The notes below the pieces were generated by a model that was not told the DNA's origin, searched no databases, and saw only the letters and a program-made list of their open reading frames with translations. This document shows positions 11,871 through 23,299 of a stretch of DNA of 64,000 nucleotides, in pieces. The stretch lies in assembly GCA_028023455.1 (NCBI GenBank), contig JAQFVV010012506.1, positions 3,096,714 through 3,160,713 of the forward strand. Direction: 5' to 3'. The stretch comes from Epiperipatus broadwayi. Taxonomy: Eukaryota > Onychophora > Udeonychophora > Euonychophora > Peripatidae. A program made the translations under genes and the position numbers. The stretch's first letter is position 1. Every line of letters begins with the position of its first letter.

Positions 11871-14159
11871 ACTGTGTCTAGATTCAAATAATCTAGTGGC
11901 ACCCTGCTAGACCATATTCACTTGGTATTTGTTTAGATATGCACTTAACATCAAACCAAGAAATGAAAGTGGATAAAATCTACTGTCTGTATACCTGAGA
12001 AGATATTTTATTGAGTTACTAGTGTACTCACTCACTTGATTTCCATATACCTGAGTTATAATAGTTGTTATTAATAATTTGTTTATAATTATTGATATTG
12101 TGATATCTTGAGGAATCTAATTATAGAAGTATGTTTCATTTAATCTAATGACCCTTAATATGATTGATAACTCAGTCTGACCTTTTTGTTTAATAGCCAC
12201 TACTCAGGTATTCTTCTCATAATTTAATTTAAGCTACAATGCTTTTCGTTTATTAAGCTAAATATTTATATTTGAATCGTTTCTTCATTATTTAATACAT
12301 TTGGATCGTTTCATCATCTTTATTAAGTTACAATGAATATAATATTTGAGATTTTAATAATATTTGGATTTTGACAATCCAATGATATTTTAATAATATT
12401 TCTTTTGAGCCACATTAATTTTGTTATAATATATATGAGTATATATAATGTGTATTCATTCTTTGTCTCGATTTCTTCATATACTTTTATATAAACTATT
12501 ATCAAAGATAGATAATATAATAATAGTTAGTATTGAGTCATTTCCGAGTGGATGAATCTTAAAACTTTTGTTTTTCTGAGGCAAACAGGTTTGAAATTAT
12601 CAATTAGTTAACTAAAACTGATCACTCACTCCAGTGATCTGGTATTGTTCAATAAATTAGTGTATAGCTATTATTCCATTGAAGATTTCAGAATAAGCTT
12701 GCCTTGGTACCTCTGGATCAATGTGCTCATTAATAAAAATAAATAAATCATAAGTTATATTGGGCGTTTTTAAGAAAAATGATATATTCTTAATATTGCA
12801 TAATTTACTAGTCTGTGTTTGCAGAGAGTGTTAAATTGAACATATTTCCAGCTAAATGTAGAAGGAAAAGAATACCTTGCTTTTTTATGTAGCATATAGT
12901 TTGATTTATTAATAGTATAAGTGGCAGAAGTATAATTTAAAGGGTATGAAAATAATAAATCATGGCAGAAATTAATTTGTTAAAGTTGTACTGGCAATAT
13001 AGTTAATGAATTTTGTACAATCTAATTTTATACAATATATAGTTATAAAAAATAAAATATTAGTTATAAAATTGTCTTTTGTAAATTTGATAATTACTGA
13101 GTGATGCAGTGAACTGCAGAACATGAGCTGTTAATTGAGAACTGATAATCAGAAGATAATCAAAAATTCACACTTGTACAAAATTTATGTTTGTCTTTAT
13201 TTATTTTTTCTGTACAAAATCACTTTATATCATACTTATTTACGTTTAATAAATTTATTGAAAAAAAAATATTAATTAAATAAGTATTTACTAATAAAAA
13301 ATTAAAAATTAGAATCTGAAAAACCACCAATACTTACTCTTTAAAAAGAAAACAATTATTAGCAGTCTGGGGTAAAAATTACTGATTTTTAAATACAGGT
13401 GGGCAGGTTTGAGGCAGAAAAAAGACAGGGTATAAAGTAAGAGAGACGAATATTCTGCTCTGCTATATCAAATGTAAATAATAATGAATCATTTTATTTG
13501 AGCGTGAAAAATACAAATCCAGAACTGGAAAAAGAATTGTTTATATCTTACTTCTTTAACAATGATGAACAATATGTGATATCTTCCTGAACAAATTGCA
13601 AAAATTTTTATCTGCATTGTAATTGTTGGAAGAAATAAATATGCAGCCAAAATAGCCTAGTCAAAATCCTGTGTGTTTAAAAGTTCCTGGCACTTAATCT
13701 GTGGCATAATAAGTAATTCCTGATGTGTAAGATCTAGAAGTTGAAAAAAACAAGTCTCCATAAAGCTGATTATCTAATATATACTGAATTTATAATAAAT
13801 TTAAATGTTCAGGCAATAAGAAACCACCACTTTAAAAGATGTGCTTTGTAACCATAAAGCAAGCAAAAAATAATATAGTACTGGTTGTATGAAACGGATT
13901 AAGACCGGCAACATAACTTTGAATTTGTAATTCTGTTTTCTTTCATAAAGCAAAACATGCTAAAAGTATATACTTCATAACTTTTTTTCATGTCAATTAA
14001 AATATAATAGTAATTCTTAAATAACATTAAGAAGCACACAATAGCATGATTACACATCTACAAAGCTTTTTGAAATAGTTTTTTAAAAAGGATTCTGTGG
14101 ATTAAAATGGGAATCTAAGGGAGTGAAAATAATTGGAAATTATTTAAACCAACTATATT

Positions 14160-14800
14160 TTCATTTATATTTTGGAGATGATGTGGTTGTTTTTGCACTT
14201 AATGTTTCAGAACTTTAGGAAATGTTGAAGAATTTTTAGATAAACATAAGTAAGTAGGGTTAAAAATAAATACTAAAAAGTCTAATGTTTAATGATTTTT
14301 TTCAGAGAAGAAAATAAAGATTTACAATCATGAATTGGAAGAAGTTAACAATTACAAATACGTTAATAACTTTATTAATACAGGCGAAAACATAATGGAT
14401 GATATTAATTATAAAATTAAACTTGGCTGGAATGCTTTTGGTAAAAGTAATTTAATATTTTTAAAAAATATGCTTATATGCTTAAAAGAAAATGCTTTTA
14501 ATAAATGTGGTTTGGCAATTCTTACTTTTGGATCTGAGACTAATTCAGGGACTTCAATCTATCCAACAAAATATGGAGAGATGTATGTTATGAGTAAGAA
14601 CAGGAGTTTGAAAATGAAAAATAAGAGTGACTGAACAAATAGACATTACTGACATTGAAAGAATTAATAAACTAAAATGAAGCTTAAATGAACATATTGT
14701 TGGAAAAGAAATTAGTTTAAGAAAAAATAAAGTAATTAATGTAAACGTAAATGCAGAATGAATAAACAGATGGACAATATGAGTAAGTGTATAAAATAAT
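14160..14800 (+). pseudogene. RTE-type LINE remnant: end of reverse transcriptase and C-terminal region
   Basis: Near 14168 the sequence encodes YFGDDV, a variant of the F/Y-x-DD catalytic motif of reverse transcriptase. After frameshifts, a frame at 14335-14634 contains VNNYKYVNNFIN, IKLGWNAFGK, MLICLKENAF, KCGLAILTFGSET and, further on, a VTDI-like block followed by ERINKLK. This series (EYKYLG, R-I-x-x-GW-x-AF, K-x-x-V-F-x-x-C-x-L-x-x-x-TYG-ET, VTDI) is the conserved region after the RT domain in RTE and related LINE ORF2 proteins. Stops and frame changes show it is dead. The 5' part, including endonuclease, is not present nearby. Confidence 0.75.
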
Positions 14801-14821
14801 CTCTTTCCATTTAGTTATCAT

Positions 14822-14914
14822 GCTTCACCTATTCACATAGTAAGTAGAGAGGTCCCTACCTACGCAATTTAACGCGCATATTTTTGAGGTTTACAGCCTT
14901 AGTAAATATTACTT
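14822..14914 (+). repeat. Dispersed repeat family R, copy 1 (internally deleted)
   Basis: Starts CTTCACCTATTCACATA-GTAAG and then jumps to AGGTCCCTACC, ending TTTACAGCCTTAGTAAATATTACTT. The middle block (GGTTCCCCTCTTTTCTT...GTAAGCTTGTGGTTAA) present in the copies near 15.1 and 40.9 kb is missing. Confidence 0.65.
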
Positions 14915-15090
14915 ATATATAAATTTAAAATTACAACTTTAAATTATCGTAATAGATTTCTAACTATAAGATCTTTCCATTGACTCGTTGTAAATCGAAA
15001 GATTTCGCGAATACTAATGTGTAATAGAAATTGTGGACTTAATCAGTGAAGTATTGAATAATTTCACGCTCTTAGATCTAACCGCTTCAG

Positions 15091-15418
15091 CTTCACCTAT
15101 TCATATAAAAAGTAGGTTGAAGAAAAAAAGGTTCCCCTCTTTTCTTCCAAAGCGTAAGCTTGTGGTTAAGACCTCTAGAGGAAAAGATAAGGAGGATTTA
15201 GATATAAAGGCTATAGAGTTGACAAAGATTATGTTGTGGAAATGGGATGGAGCAGAATATGGGAAAACTTAGAGTGGGGAATGGAAAATAAAGTGGCTAA
15301 CAGATTTAGCTGGGCATAATTGCTGAGATATTCTTGACTTCGTTTAAGGAGAAGCCACATTACATCACATCACATCAGCATATTTTTGAAGTTTACAGCC
15401 TTAGTAAATATTACTTAA
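15091..15418 (+). repeat. Dispersed repeat family R, copy 2, split by about 195 bp
   Basis: The first half (15091-15178) runs from CTTCACCTATTCATATA through GGTTCCCCTCTTTTCTTCC and GTAAGCTTGTGGTTAAGACC. The second half (15376-15418) resumes with CATATTTTTGAAGTTTACAGCC and ends TTAGTAAATATTACTT. The intervening 15179-15375 is unrelated to copies 1 and 3 and ends in CATTACATCACATCACATCA, a motif also found inverted near 8770-8790. This looks like a repeat interrupted by another insertion. Confidence 0.55.
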
Positions 15419-15429
15419 TGTAATTCTAG

Positions 15430-17018
15430 AATATGTCAGTCTTTAATTTTAGAGAACACTTAATTAAAGATAATAATATAGTTGTGGTTTTGTCGTACCT
15501 TTGCCTATGTAACACATTTATTTTACTGTAAATATGTTAATATTTGTACATAGTTTGTTATTAATAGAGCTTTTTAATAAAAAAGAGAACTGATTTAATT
15601 GAAAGATTGCAAGAATTAGATTATTATAATATGTAAAATAAAAATGTTATAAAGAATTTCTACTTTAATGTTAATAACTGAGAACAACCTTTTTATTTCA
15701 TTTTAATAGCAATAGTAAAGGATATTTTTTAAAAAATCAATAGTATAAAATCATTATAAAACTGTTTGTCAGAGAGCGATCAATAATTAGTTTTTATTAG
15801 GTTTTAATAACATAAATAACAATTAAACTATAAGTTTTAAACTAATCAATAAAGTTTTATTTTTAATAAAGTATAAAAACAATATGAGTTAGTTAAATGC
15901 AAAATTATATATATTTACACTGATAACAATCTCATTGCCTTCTACTAGGACGTGTAGAGGTCAACAGGATCTGTATTCAAGCAAGCACTTAATTTAAATA
16001 AGATATAAAAAAATAGAATATGAAATTATGAAAACATAATTTAAAGATGTGAAGATCTTACAGATTTACCAAGTTTAGAAATTTAGCTATCCTTTTTACA
16101 AATCCCTTTAATTTAAGTATTGATAAAGCTAATGAAATTTTTCTATATATACCCTTTTTAAAATAAATATTTAAATAACTATAAAAATATTTTTTTCCTG
16201 AGGGTTATTGTTCTTATGGTGTGAGTTTATATATATCATCTGATATATATTTTTAAATATATGCTATAATTTTGTTTTGTTATCAATGCATTATATATCA
16301 CATCTACCCTACAGAATCATATAATATTAGAAATGAAATTAATCATTTATTGAATAAACTGAACCATGGAGACAATACATATAAGTCAGTCTACTTTAAT
16401 AATGCATATGTGGGTGATTTGATATATCATATTAAATAACATCCATTTTTTTATTTTCTTATATATTGACATAGTATGAGTTTTTATGTGATATTATTAT
16501 AAGCACTAGTATATTTTTAAAAACATACTTTTAAAATCATATGTAAATATTACATACTTATTTAAAATTAAATATTTAATAATTTATTGCAAAAAAAAAA
16601 CATCAAATAAAATATATTTATCTTTCTGCCAACATTAATTTAAAATAAAATAATTATCAGTCATCTTTGTATTGTTCAAGTTTTCTCTTTGTTGCAGATA
16701 TTTCTGTTTCCATCTGATTTGTAGACATATGAAAATTATTAAATCAAGTACTGTTTATATTCTATCCATGAAATACATAAAGATTGCTTGCTATGCTAAC
16801 AGAACATCTATAACAGACAACCAATAAAAAATTAGTGATTATATGTAAATATGATAGACATTTGACAAGATTTCCTTGTATAATTCTATATAATTTTCAA
16901 GTTATAATATAATGAAGCAAAATACTAATTAAAATATACATTGCAAACTGAAGCTATAGCATCCTTTAAGTCAAAAATTGATTCATCCTTAATGTATTAT
17001 CTAAGTTTTTATTAAAAT

Positions 17019-17020
<2 letters not shown>
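15430..17020. other. AT-rich stretch without recognisable genes
   Basis: Long runs of A and T with no open frame of note, no splice-like coding segment and no repeat partner that I can recognise. Confidence 0.6.

Positions 17021-17067
<47 letters not shown>
17021..17067. repeat. (TA)n microsatellite
   Basis: About 23 TA units, immediately upstream of a TA-centred palindrome. Confidence 0.9.
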
Positions 17068-17070
<3 letters not shown>

Positions 17071-17078
17071 ACTAAAAA

Positions 17079-17091
17079 TTTGGTTAGTTTG

Positions 17092-17127
<36 letters not shown>

Positions 17128-17140
17128 CAAACTAACCAAA
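17079..17140. repeat. Perfect palindrome with a TA core
   Basis: TTTGGTTAGTTTGTTA (17079-17094) is followed by a run of TA and then the exact reverse complement TAACAAACTAACCAAA (17125-17140). The 62 bases form one perfect inverted repeat. Confidence 0.9.
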
Positions 17141-17394
17141 GGAAATACATATAAAAACAAAAAAAGACTTATAAATCCAATAAATAATATTATATTTCAA
17201 CCAGAGGACTGGTTTTCACCAGAAAGAAAAAAAATACACAGTAAAATGGCCATTTTTTGTTTATATATATATATATATTAATTTAATATTTTAATGGGCA
17301 AATAAGTAGTGAAACATTTAAATAAATGGAACTTCTATGTTTAAAATTTAGTTCAAATTTTCAGCCAATTTGTTTTTAGAGCAAAAATTAATTA

Positions 17395-17500
17395 AAAACA
17401 TATATTTAGGCTGAGATAATAGAACCCTGCTTAGTATTCTCTTTACTTGAAAATCAAATTTTCTTTTGGTTTGTATTAAAGTTCTTAAATGAGATTATAG
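17395..17500 (+). repeat. Dispersed repeat family Q, copy 1
   Basis: Contains TAGGCTGAGATAATAGAACC and then TTAGTATTCTCTTTAC and CAAATTTTCTTTTGGTTTG. Diverged versions of this block occur near 18730-18840 and 21640-21700. Confidence 0.5.
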
Positions 17501-17526
17501 TGTGAAAATAAATATACATAAGTTTT

Positions 17527-18558
17527 CACATTCATATCGGCTTTTTCAAACCAAATTGTGCAAATGCTTTTTGCGAGTGTTAAATAACAAATGAATACCC
17601 TCTGACCCATACAAGATATAGAATTTATGCAGCAATAAAAGGAATCCCAAAGGAATCCCTCTTATTACTACGACTCAAATATTTATATATGAGCAAATCT
17701 GAAGTACTGGCACAGAAGGTGTGACTGTAGAACAGTCACTTTGAATTACTATATATAACTTATGAATGAATGACGCCGATGAAATTTACTAGAATTTACT
17801 GAATGATTCTGAAATTAATCATATATATAAATCAGCATTTATTTTTTATAGCGTCTGTATACAATTGTAATCACATTCATATTAGCTTTTTCAAACCAAA
17901 TTGTGCAAACGCTTTTTGTGAGTGTTAAACAACAAATGTATACCCTCTGACCCATACAAGTCATTCATTCATAAGTTATATATAATAATTCAAAGTGACT
18001 GTTCTATAGTCACACCTTCTGTGCCAGTACTTCAGATTTACTCATATATAAATATTTGAGTCGTAGTAATAAGAGGGATTCCTTTGGGATTCCTTTTATT
18101 GCTGCATAAATTCTATATCTTGTATGGGTCAGAGGGTATTCATTTGTTATTTAACACTCGCAAAAAGCGTTTGCACAATTTGGTTTGAAAAAGCCGATAT
18201 GAATGTGATTACAATTGTATACAGACGCTATAAAAAATAAATGCTGATTTATATATATGATTAATTTCAGTTGGAATGATGTTCAGTAAATTCTAGTAAA
18301 TTTCATCGGCATCATTCATTCATAAGTTATATATAGTAATTCAAAGTGACTGTTCTATAGTCACACCTTCTGTGCCAGTACTTCAGATTTGCTCATATAT
18401 AAATATTTGAGTCGTAGTAATAAGAGGGATTCCTTTGGGATTCCTTTTATTGCTGCATAAATTCTATATCTTGTATGGGTCAGAGGGTATTCATTTGTTA
18501 TTTAACACTCGCAAAAAGCGTTTGCACAATTTGGTTTGAAAAAGCCAATATGAATGTG
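17527..18558. mobile_element. Large fold-back element with internal tandem dimer
   Basis: The right half holds two direct copies of a unit with period about 351 bp (starts at 17961 and 18312: TCATTCATTCATAAG). The left half is the inverted complement: 17527-17773 mirrors the second unit and 17817-17960 mirrors the end of the first. Arms are about 430 bp and the unpaired centre is 17961-18118. Landmarks are GGGATTCCTTTGGGATTCC, CACTCGCAAAAAGCGTTTGC and TATACAGACGCTATAAAAAA. No coding potential is seen. It could be a fold-back transposon or an inverted duplication of a short satellite. Confidence 0.85.
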
Positions 18559-18729
18559 ATTACAATTGTATACAGACGCTATAAAAAATAAATGATGATT
18601 TATACATAAGTTTTATAATTTGAAGTAATTTTCAGCAAAAAATTAAGACTTTCACATTGCAACTCATGTATATTAACTTTATACTTTGTATTAAATAAAT
18701 AAAATGAATTAAAATATAAAGTCACAAGG

Positions 18730-18840
18730 ATTTCAAAGCAACAACCACCAAAAACTGTTTCTGTAGGCTGAGATAATAGAACATTGTCTAAGATACTCTT
18801 TAACCAAAAGACAAACTCTCTTTTGTTTAGTTTTCAAGAT
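18730..18840 (+). repeat. Dispersed repeat family Q, copy 2
   Basis: CAACAACCACCAAAAACTG, TAGGCTGAGATAATAGAAC and ACTCTTTAACCAAAAGACAA match blocks near 17395-17500 and, more weakly, 21640-21700 (GCAGCAACCAATTACAACT, TAGGTTGAAATAATAATAC). Confidence 0.5.
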
Positions 18841-19390
18841 TTTAACATGATCCATAATGGCCATAATGATCATAATGCTATTGAATTTTTGCTTTTTTTG
18901 GCAATACAATAGTACTATAATTACTATATCTGTTCTTCATTATTTTGTGGCTATCTATAATATTAGACTACCATGTGTAGTTTTATTATGCCAAAGAAAT
19001 TATTTTAAAATTATTAGTTGAAAAGAAATCTGAAGATGTCAGCATCAGACAGATCTATTTAAAATTATAATATTTCATTTGCATTTGAAAAAAGCTAGAG
19101 TTGTGCATCTTGATCTTAATTGAAATGTTAATTTCTGATTGGTGGAGTGCTCAGTTTAAAGGCAAATAATCAAATATTTTGTATAAAAATTGTATTGTTT
19201 AGTAATTTATTTATATATTAAAGGTTATGTGTGCAATATTTTTTTGCAAAATACGTATCCTAAACCATATTTTATTAGAAAATATTTATTTTTAAGAAAA
19301 CAAATTATAAAACTTCATTTCATAGAAGAAACTCTTACTTGGTAAAAAGAATGTCTTTTTTTTTAATTTTAGTAACAACTAATTTATTTT

Positions 19391-19672
19391 TAAAACAGGC
19401 AAAACTCACTATACGTATTGCCACACACAGCAAGCTAGAGTAATCAATGGATGCCAGAGGGCTTGTGCATAAAATCCCCATATAGTGCCTACTCATCCAA
19501 TATCCCCAGACTAGTTTCTGGCTTGTGGCCTTCATCAGTGAGAAGCCTTGGATCTGAGAGCACTGCAGTTAGATTTTAGGATTTAATGCAACCCTCCAAC
19601 AGCCACCTTTTATCTCCATTTAACTACAAAACTATGAGTCTTAAACTGAAAACACCTTAATGTTTTCAATCC
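19391..19672 (-). mobile_element. Inverted copy of the interior of the 20.5-kb inverted-repeat element
   Basis: This is a close reverse complement of about 20596-20900: it starts TAAAACAGGCAAAACTCACT and ends in TTAATGTTTTCAATCC. One outer arm is lost. It belongs to the same family as 20541-20957, 21072-21160 and 38516-38614. Confidence 0.75.
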
Positions 19673-20229
19673 AAACCCATAAACTTATGTAGTCATATGG
19701 GTCTGAACTCAGTTCAGTACCCATACATTTTGGTGTCTTTGGTTCTTTAACTTTTTAACCGCTAATTATATTATTGGTTGTATGAGGTAAAAATCAAATC
19801 TTTTAATTGGCCAACTCACAAACTGAAGACAAAGCCTATTGTTAAAACATATTCGGCTATAATATTAAATTCAACTCAGATACGTTTATAAAAAGTATAT
19901 TACTAATTTTTCAGGTTATGAAGAGAACGAAAGTTCTTTCAAAAATAAATTGCTATTTATTTATTCTAAAATATTCAATTTCGGCAACATAAAAGCTATA
20001 ATATAAACAAAAAGGTCGACTTTTACGTTATAGAAAAGTAAATATTTCTTTTAAATATTTCTTTAATATTTTTACTAAAATCTTCAATATTTTTCGAAAA
20101 TAATTTTGTTTTTTTAGGTTTTTTTTTAAAAAACTAGTTTAAATTCTGAAATTATATTTTTTTAATACTTAAAATTGCATTTGAAATGAAAATCTCAGTG
20201 TTTTTCTTTATTTCCTTTGATCAGGCGGT

Positions 20230-20505
20230 TTCTTTGTTCTTTCCAGCCAATCAGAATGTCTTTTTCAGCTGAGAGCATGCTAAGAACCAATAACAAGTAA
20301 TGTTCTTTCTTTGTTTAGGTTTAAATGCGTTTTTTTTTTATTTTTTACTTGTAAAATAAATCGGAAGAGGGCACCATCTTACAGAACTTTTAAAAACCTA
20401 TTCAAAACCTATCAAACGAATTTTTTAGCATAAGAACTGGCAGAGTTAGAGTGATGTCAGATGTCTACGAGAAGCCTCGTAGGAGGCGGGAAAAGGGTTA
20501 ATAAC
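20230..20505. promoter_or_regulatory. Promoter-like motif cluster (CCAAT, ETS, E2F sites)
   Basis: Within 280 bases lie two CCAAT boxes (CCAGCCAATCAG near 20245, AGAACCAATAAC near 20281), an ETS-like CGGAAGAGGG near 20362, a hairpin CTACGAG-AAGC-CTCGTAG (20465-20482) and GGCGGGAAA at 20485-20493, an exact E2F consensus on the minus strand (TTTCCCGCC). The segment is less AT-rich than its flanks. No adjacent coding exon was found, so promoter function is unproven. Confidence 0.3.
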
Positions 20506-20540
20506 CATAGACACCACTATCCTATTAGACAGGATTGATT

Positions 20541-20957
20541 TTAAGCCAATAAACATCACATGATCACCACATCTTATGCTTGTGTACAACTGTTGTTAAA
20601 ACAGGCAAAACTCACTATACGATTGAAAATATTAAGGTGTTTTCAGTTTAAGACTCATAGTTTTGTAGTTAAATGGAGATAAAAGGTGGCTTCTGGAGAG
20701 TTGCATTAGATCCTAAGATCTAGGTGCAGTGCTCTCAGATCCAAGGCTCCTCACTTATGAAGATCACAAGCCAGAAACTAGTTTGGGGATATTGGATGAG
20801 TATGCACTAGATGGGGAATTTATGCACAAGCCTTCTGGCATCCATTGATTACTCTAGCTTGCTGTGTGTGGCAATATGTATAGTGAGTTTTGCCTGTTTT
20901 AACAACAGTTATACACAAGCATAAGAGGTGGTGGGCATGTGATGTTTAATGGTTTAA
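20541..20957. mobile_element. MITE-like element with long terminal inverted repeats
   Basis: The left arm (20541-20620) holds TTAAGCCAATAAACATCACA, TCTTATGCTTGTG and TTGTTAAAACAGGCAAAACT. The right arm (20878-20957) is its reverse complement with a few changes. Total length is about 417 bp. No coding frame. The interior recurs inverted at 19391-19672. Confidence 0.8.
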
Positions 20958-21071
20958 AACTAATTTATTGCTTAATTTTAAGATATATTTTATTTTTTAA
21001 TAATATCTAATTCTAAATTTCTTTTGAATTTCAAAAATGGAATTCAAATAAGAAATTTTACAATCTGCTAA

Positions 21072-21160
21072 CTTAAGCCAATAAACATCACATGATCACC
21101 ATTTCTTATGCTTGCTTCTAACTGAGTGGCAATATGTATACAAAATTTTGTCTGTTTTAA
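21072..21160 (+). mobile_element. Deleted copy of the 20.5-kb inverted-repeat element
   Basis: Begins CTTAAGCCAATAAACATCAC, keeps TTTCTTATGCTTG, then jumps to GAGTGGCAATATGTATA and ends TTTGTCTGTTTTAA. It retains the outer arms and lacks the interior. Confidence 0.65.
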
Positions 21161-21718
21161 TCTACTAACTTCTGATAGACAAAATTATATTCAGTAATGC
21201 AATTGCTATATTTATAGTTAAAAACTCTATTTAATAATTAATTTTCATATTTTACAAAGTTCAAATATTAAGTTTTAGAATGTCTATCATATAAAAATCT
21301 ACATTTATAATAGATAATATAGAGATTATCAATATATGATATAAAAAAATATTTAATTATAAAAAAATGTTAAACTACAGGAATGTTTTGGCTATGTCCT
21401 TTTTAATAAGAAGCAAGAAGTTGGATTCTGAATAGGTTTTAAATGAATTTGTAGTAAAACAATGAACATATAGAAGTATGAGAATTTAAAGTATCACAAA
21501 AAAATTTTATTCTTCTTCTGAAATCAAGATTTTTCTATCATTAATATGAGTTATGTATGTGAATGTAATATTTTTTAATAAAAGAAAACATTTTAATAGA
21601 TATAAATTCAATTTTTAAAATCTAGTTAAAATTTGCAGTCACAGCATTTCTAAGGCAGCAACCAATTACAACTATTTGTGTAGGTTGAAATAATAATACA
21701 TTATATATATATATATAT

Positions 21719-23299
21719 TGAAGCTGGAAATATAGTACATATTTCTGCTTCACCTAGTGCCAATGTCATCAGCACTAGTCTGGGTTTAAACCCAACCTTA
21801 TTAACTGACACCCATCTCATAATAGGTGGAAGTATATTTTAATATTATAATCTTGTATATTTTATTCTTATTTTGTGATTAAAACTAACCTTTTATAATA
21901 ATTATTTATTTTATAATATTTGTAGAGCTATATTATGTTTATTTTATTAAGTTGGTATTTATATGTACATTAGGGGATCAATTGTATTTTGAAAGTTTCT
22001 ATTTAAGTTTTAGTCAAATACTAAATGTGAAAGTCATTGTACTAAATTCCTAAAATTTTTCTAATCTAAACTTTAATTAAATAGATTTTGTTAGTACAAT
22101 GACTGATAAACTTAATATGCTTGTTGTTTTTTTTTTAATTAGCAAATCAACCCTTGGGGCATGTTCAGGCAGAGTTATAGATTTTCCCTCCAAGCAGGCA
22201 CCAACCTCACAGAACTGCTTAAAGAAATTACAATTGGTGGAGGCCAGTGTAGATTCAATCCGATAGATAAAGATCAGAACATATAAATAGTGAAAAGTTT
22301 GATAAGAGAGAGAGTTTTATTGAAGAGTGATTAATCTATATACAAGACATCGTACCTAAAAGAATGGCTGGCTAAAAGATCGACCGTGCTTCCCGGAGCT
22401 TTGTCTCACCAGCTCATCAAGGCCATCCACTGCTGTCAACATCTAGCGGAGCCTATCTGTGTCCAGAAAACCTGCTAATACTCTGACTGTAACTGCCTCT
22501 ATCAAGCCGTGAAACATTTCCAATAGGTATTATTATAATCTCGAATAATCTATGAAGATCTCTTCCCATGTATTTTTTATTTTTTATATATATATGTCTG
22601 TGAATCTAATTTTGCTCTCAAATGATTTCTTTATATTTAATCCTATTCTCATATGCTTTTTAACTTTCTTTTCCTTAATTTCGGTGTGGTCATTTATTTA
22701 TAGATATTTATGACTTGATTATATATATATGTTTTTTTGATTTTATTTATTAATTTGCCAATCTAAGCAAACTGGCGATTTTTAATTTATAAAAATCTTT
22801 TCTGTCATTTTTTTTTTTCTTCATACAAAGGTTATTAACGTCCCCTTAAAATATATGTAATGCATTATAAATTAATACGTTCGCCAGATTGTTTTATGAA
22901 TCAACATTGTAGGTTCGTTTTTTTTTTTTAATATAAAAATTGATTTGTTTAACCCGGTGAAAATCCAGAACTTTGGCTAATTAACGCTTTGATATCATAT
23001 AAAATATTATTTATTCAATTCTGAAAGAGTGACTTATTAATTGTTTTTCTATGTATAACTGCTATTTCTTTTAGTTTCCATACTCTTAAAATATATGCTT
23101 TATTATTTTCCGTTATTATAAAACCAACAAAGGTGGGATTGATTTGTTTTAAATGGTAGGACAGGGAAGGGGGAAATCTTAATGTTTCTATTATTAATTA
23201 GAATCCTAACGTATGTGAAATATTCTCCCTATATATATATATTATAAATGCATTGCGTGTTATAGTATTTCAAATAAGGGTCATTTATTTTGAAGCTGT
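21719..23299 (+). mobile_element. Left long direct repeat (LTR-like) of element 2
   Basis: A 1.58-kb sequence repeated almost without change at 25930-27511; by eye the two differ at only a few bases plus homopolymer and TA-run lengths. It carries a TATA-like box (ACATATAAATAG, near 22280) and AAGAATGGCTGGCTAA at 22360-22375, shared with the LTRs of element 1. It begins and ends with TGAAGCTG as a direct repeat, not the TG...CA of standard LTRs. Beyond 23299 similarity to the other copy continues weakly for about 50 bases (GCGTTTCTGTCATTAGCC), then stops. The LTR reading rests on the flanked gag-like ORF and the shared motif. Confidence 0.7.
22032..22104 (+). repeat. Hairpin-forming inverted repeat inside the element 2 repeat
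   Basis: AGTCATTGTACTA (22032-22044) pairs perfectly with TAGTACAATGACT (22092-22104). The same hairpin is intact in the other copy (26243-26315). Confidence 0.7.

Larger units (their letters stand above)
6659..14150. other. AT-rich non-coding stretch with simple repeats
   Basis: No supported gene. It contains TA microsatellites (about 6931-6964 and 8809-8862), poly-T/poly-A runs, a short ATC run near 11458-11480 and scattered repeat debris. Open frames here are short, mostly lack ATG starts and have no recognisable motifs. A more GC-balanced, promoter- or LTR-like segment at about 7740-8760 is listed separately. Confidence 0.6.

Noticed and set aside
12650-12740. Minus-strand exon-like peptide (INEHIDPEVPRQAYSEIF)
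   Set aside because: No splice sites at suitable places and the open stretch is too short to separate from chance.
15033-15272. 79-codon frame
   Set aside because: Most of it lies in a dispersed repeat copy and an insertion within it; there is no conserved motif.
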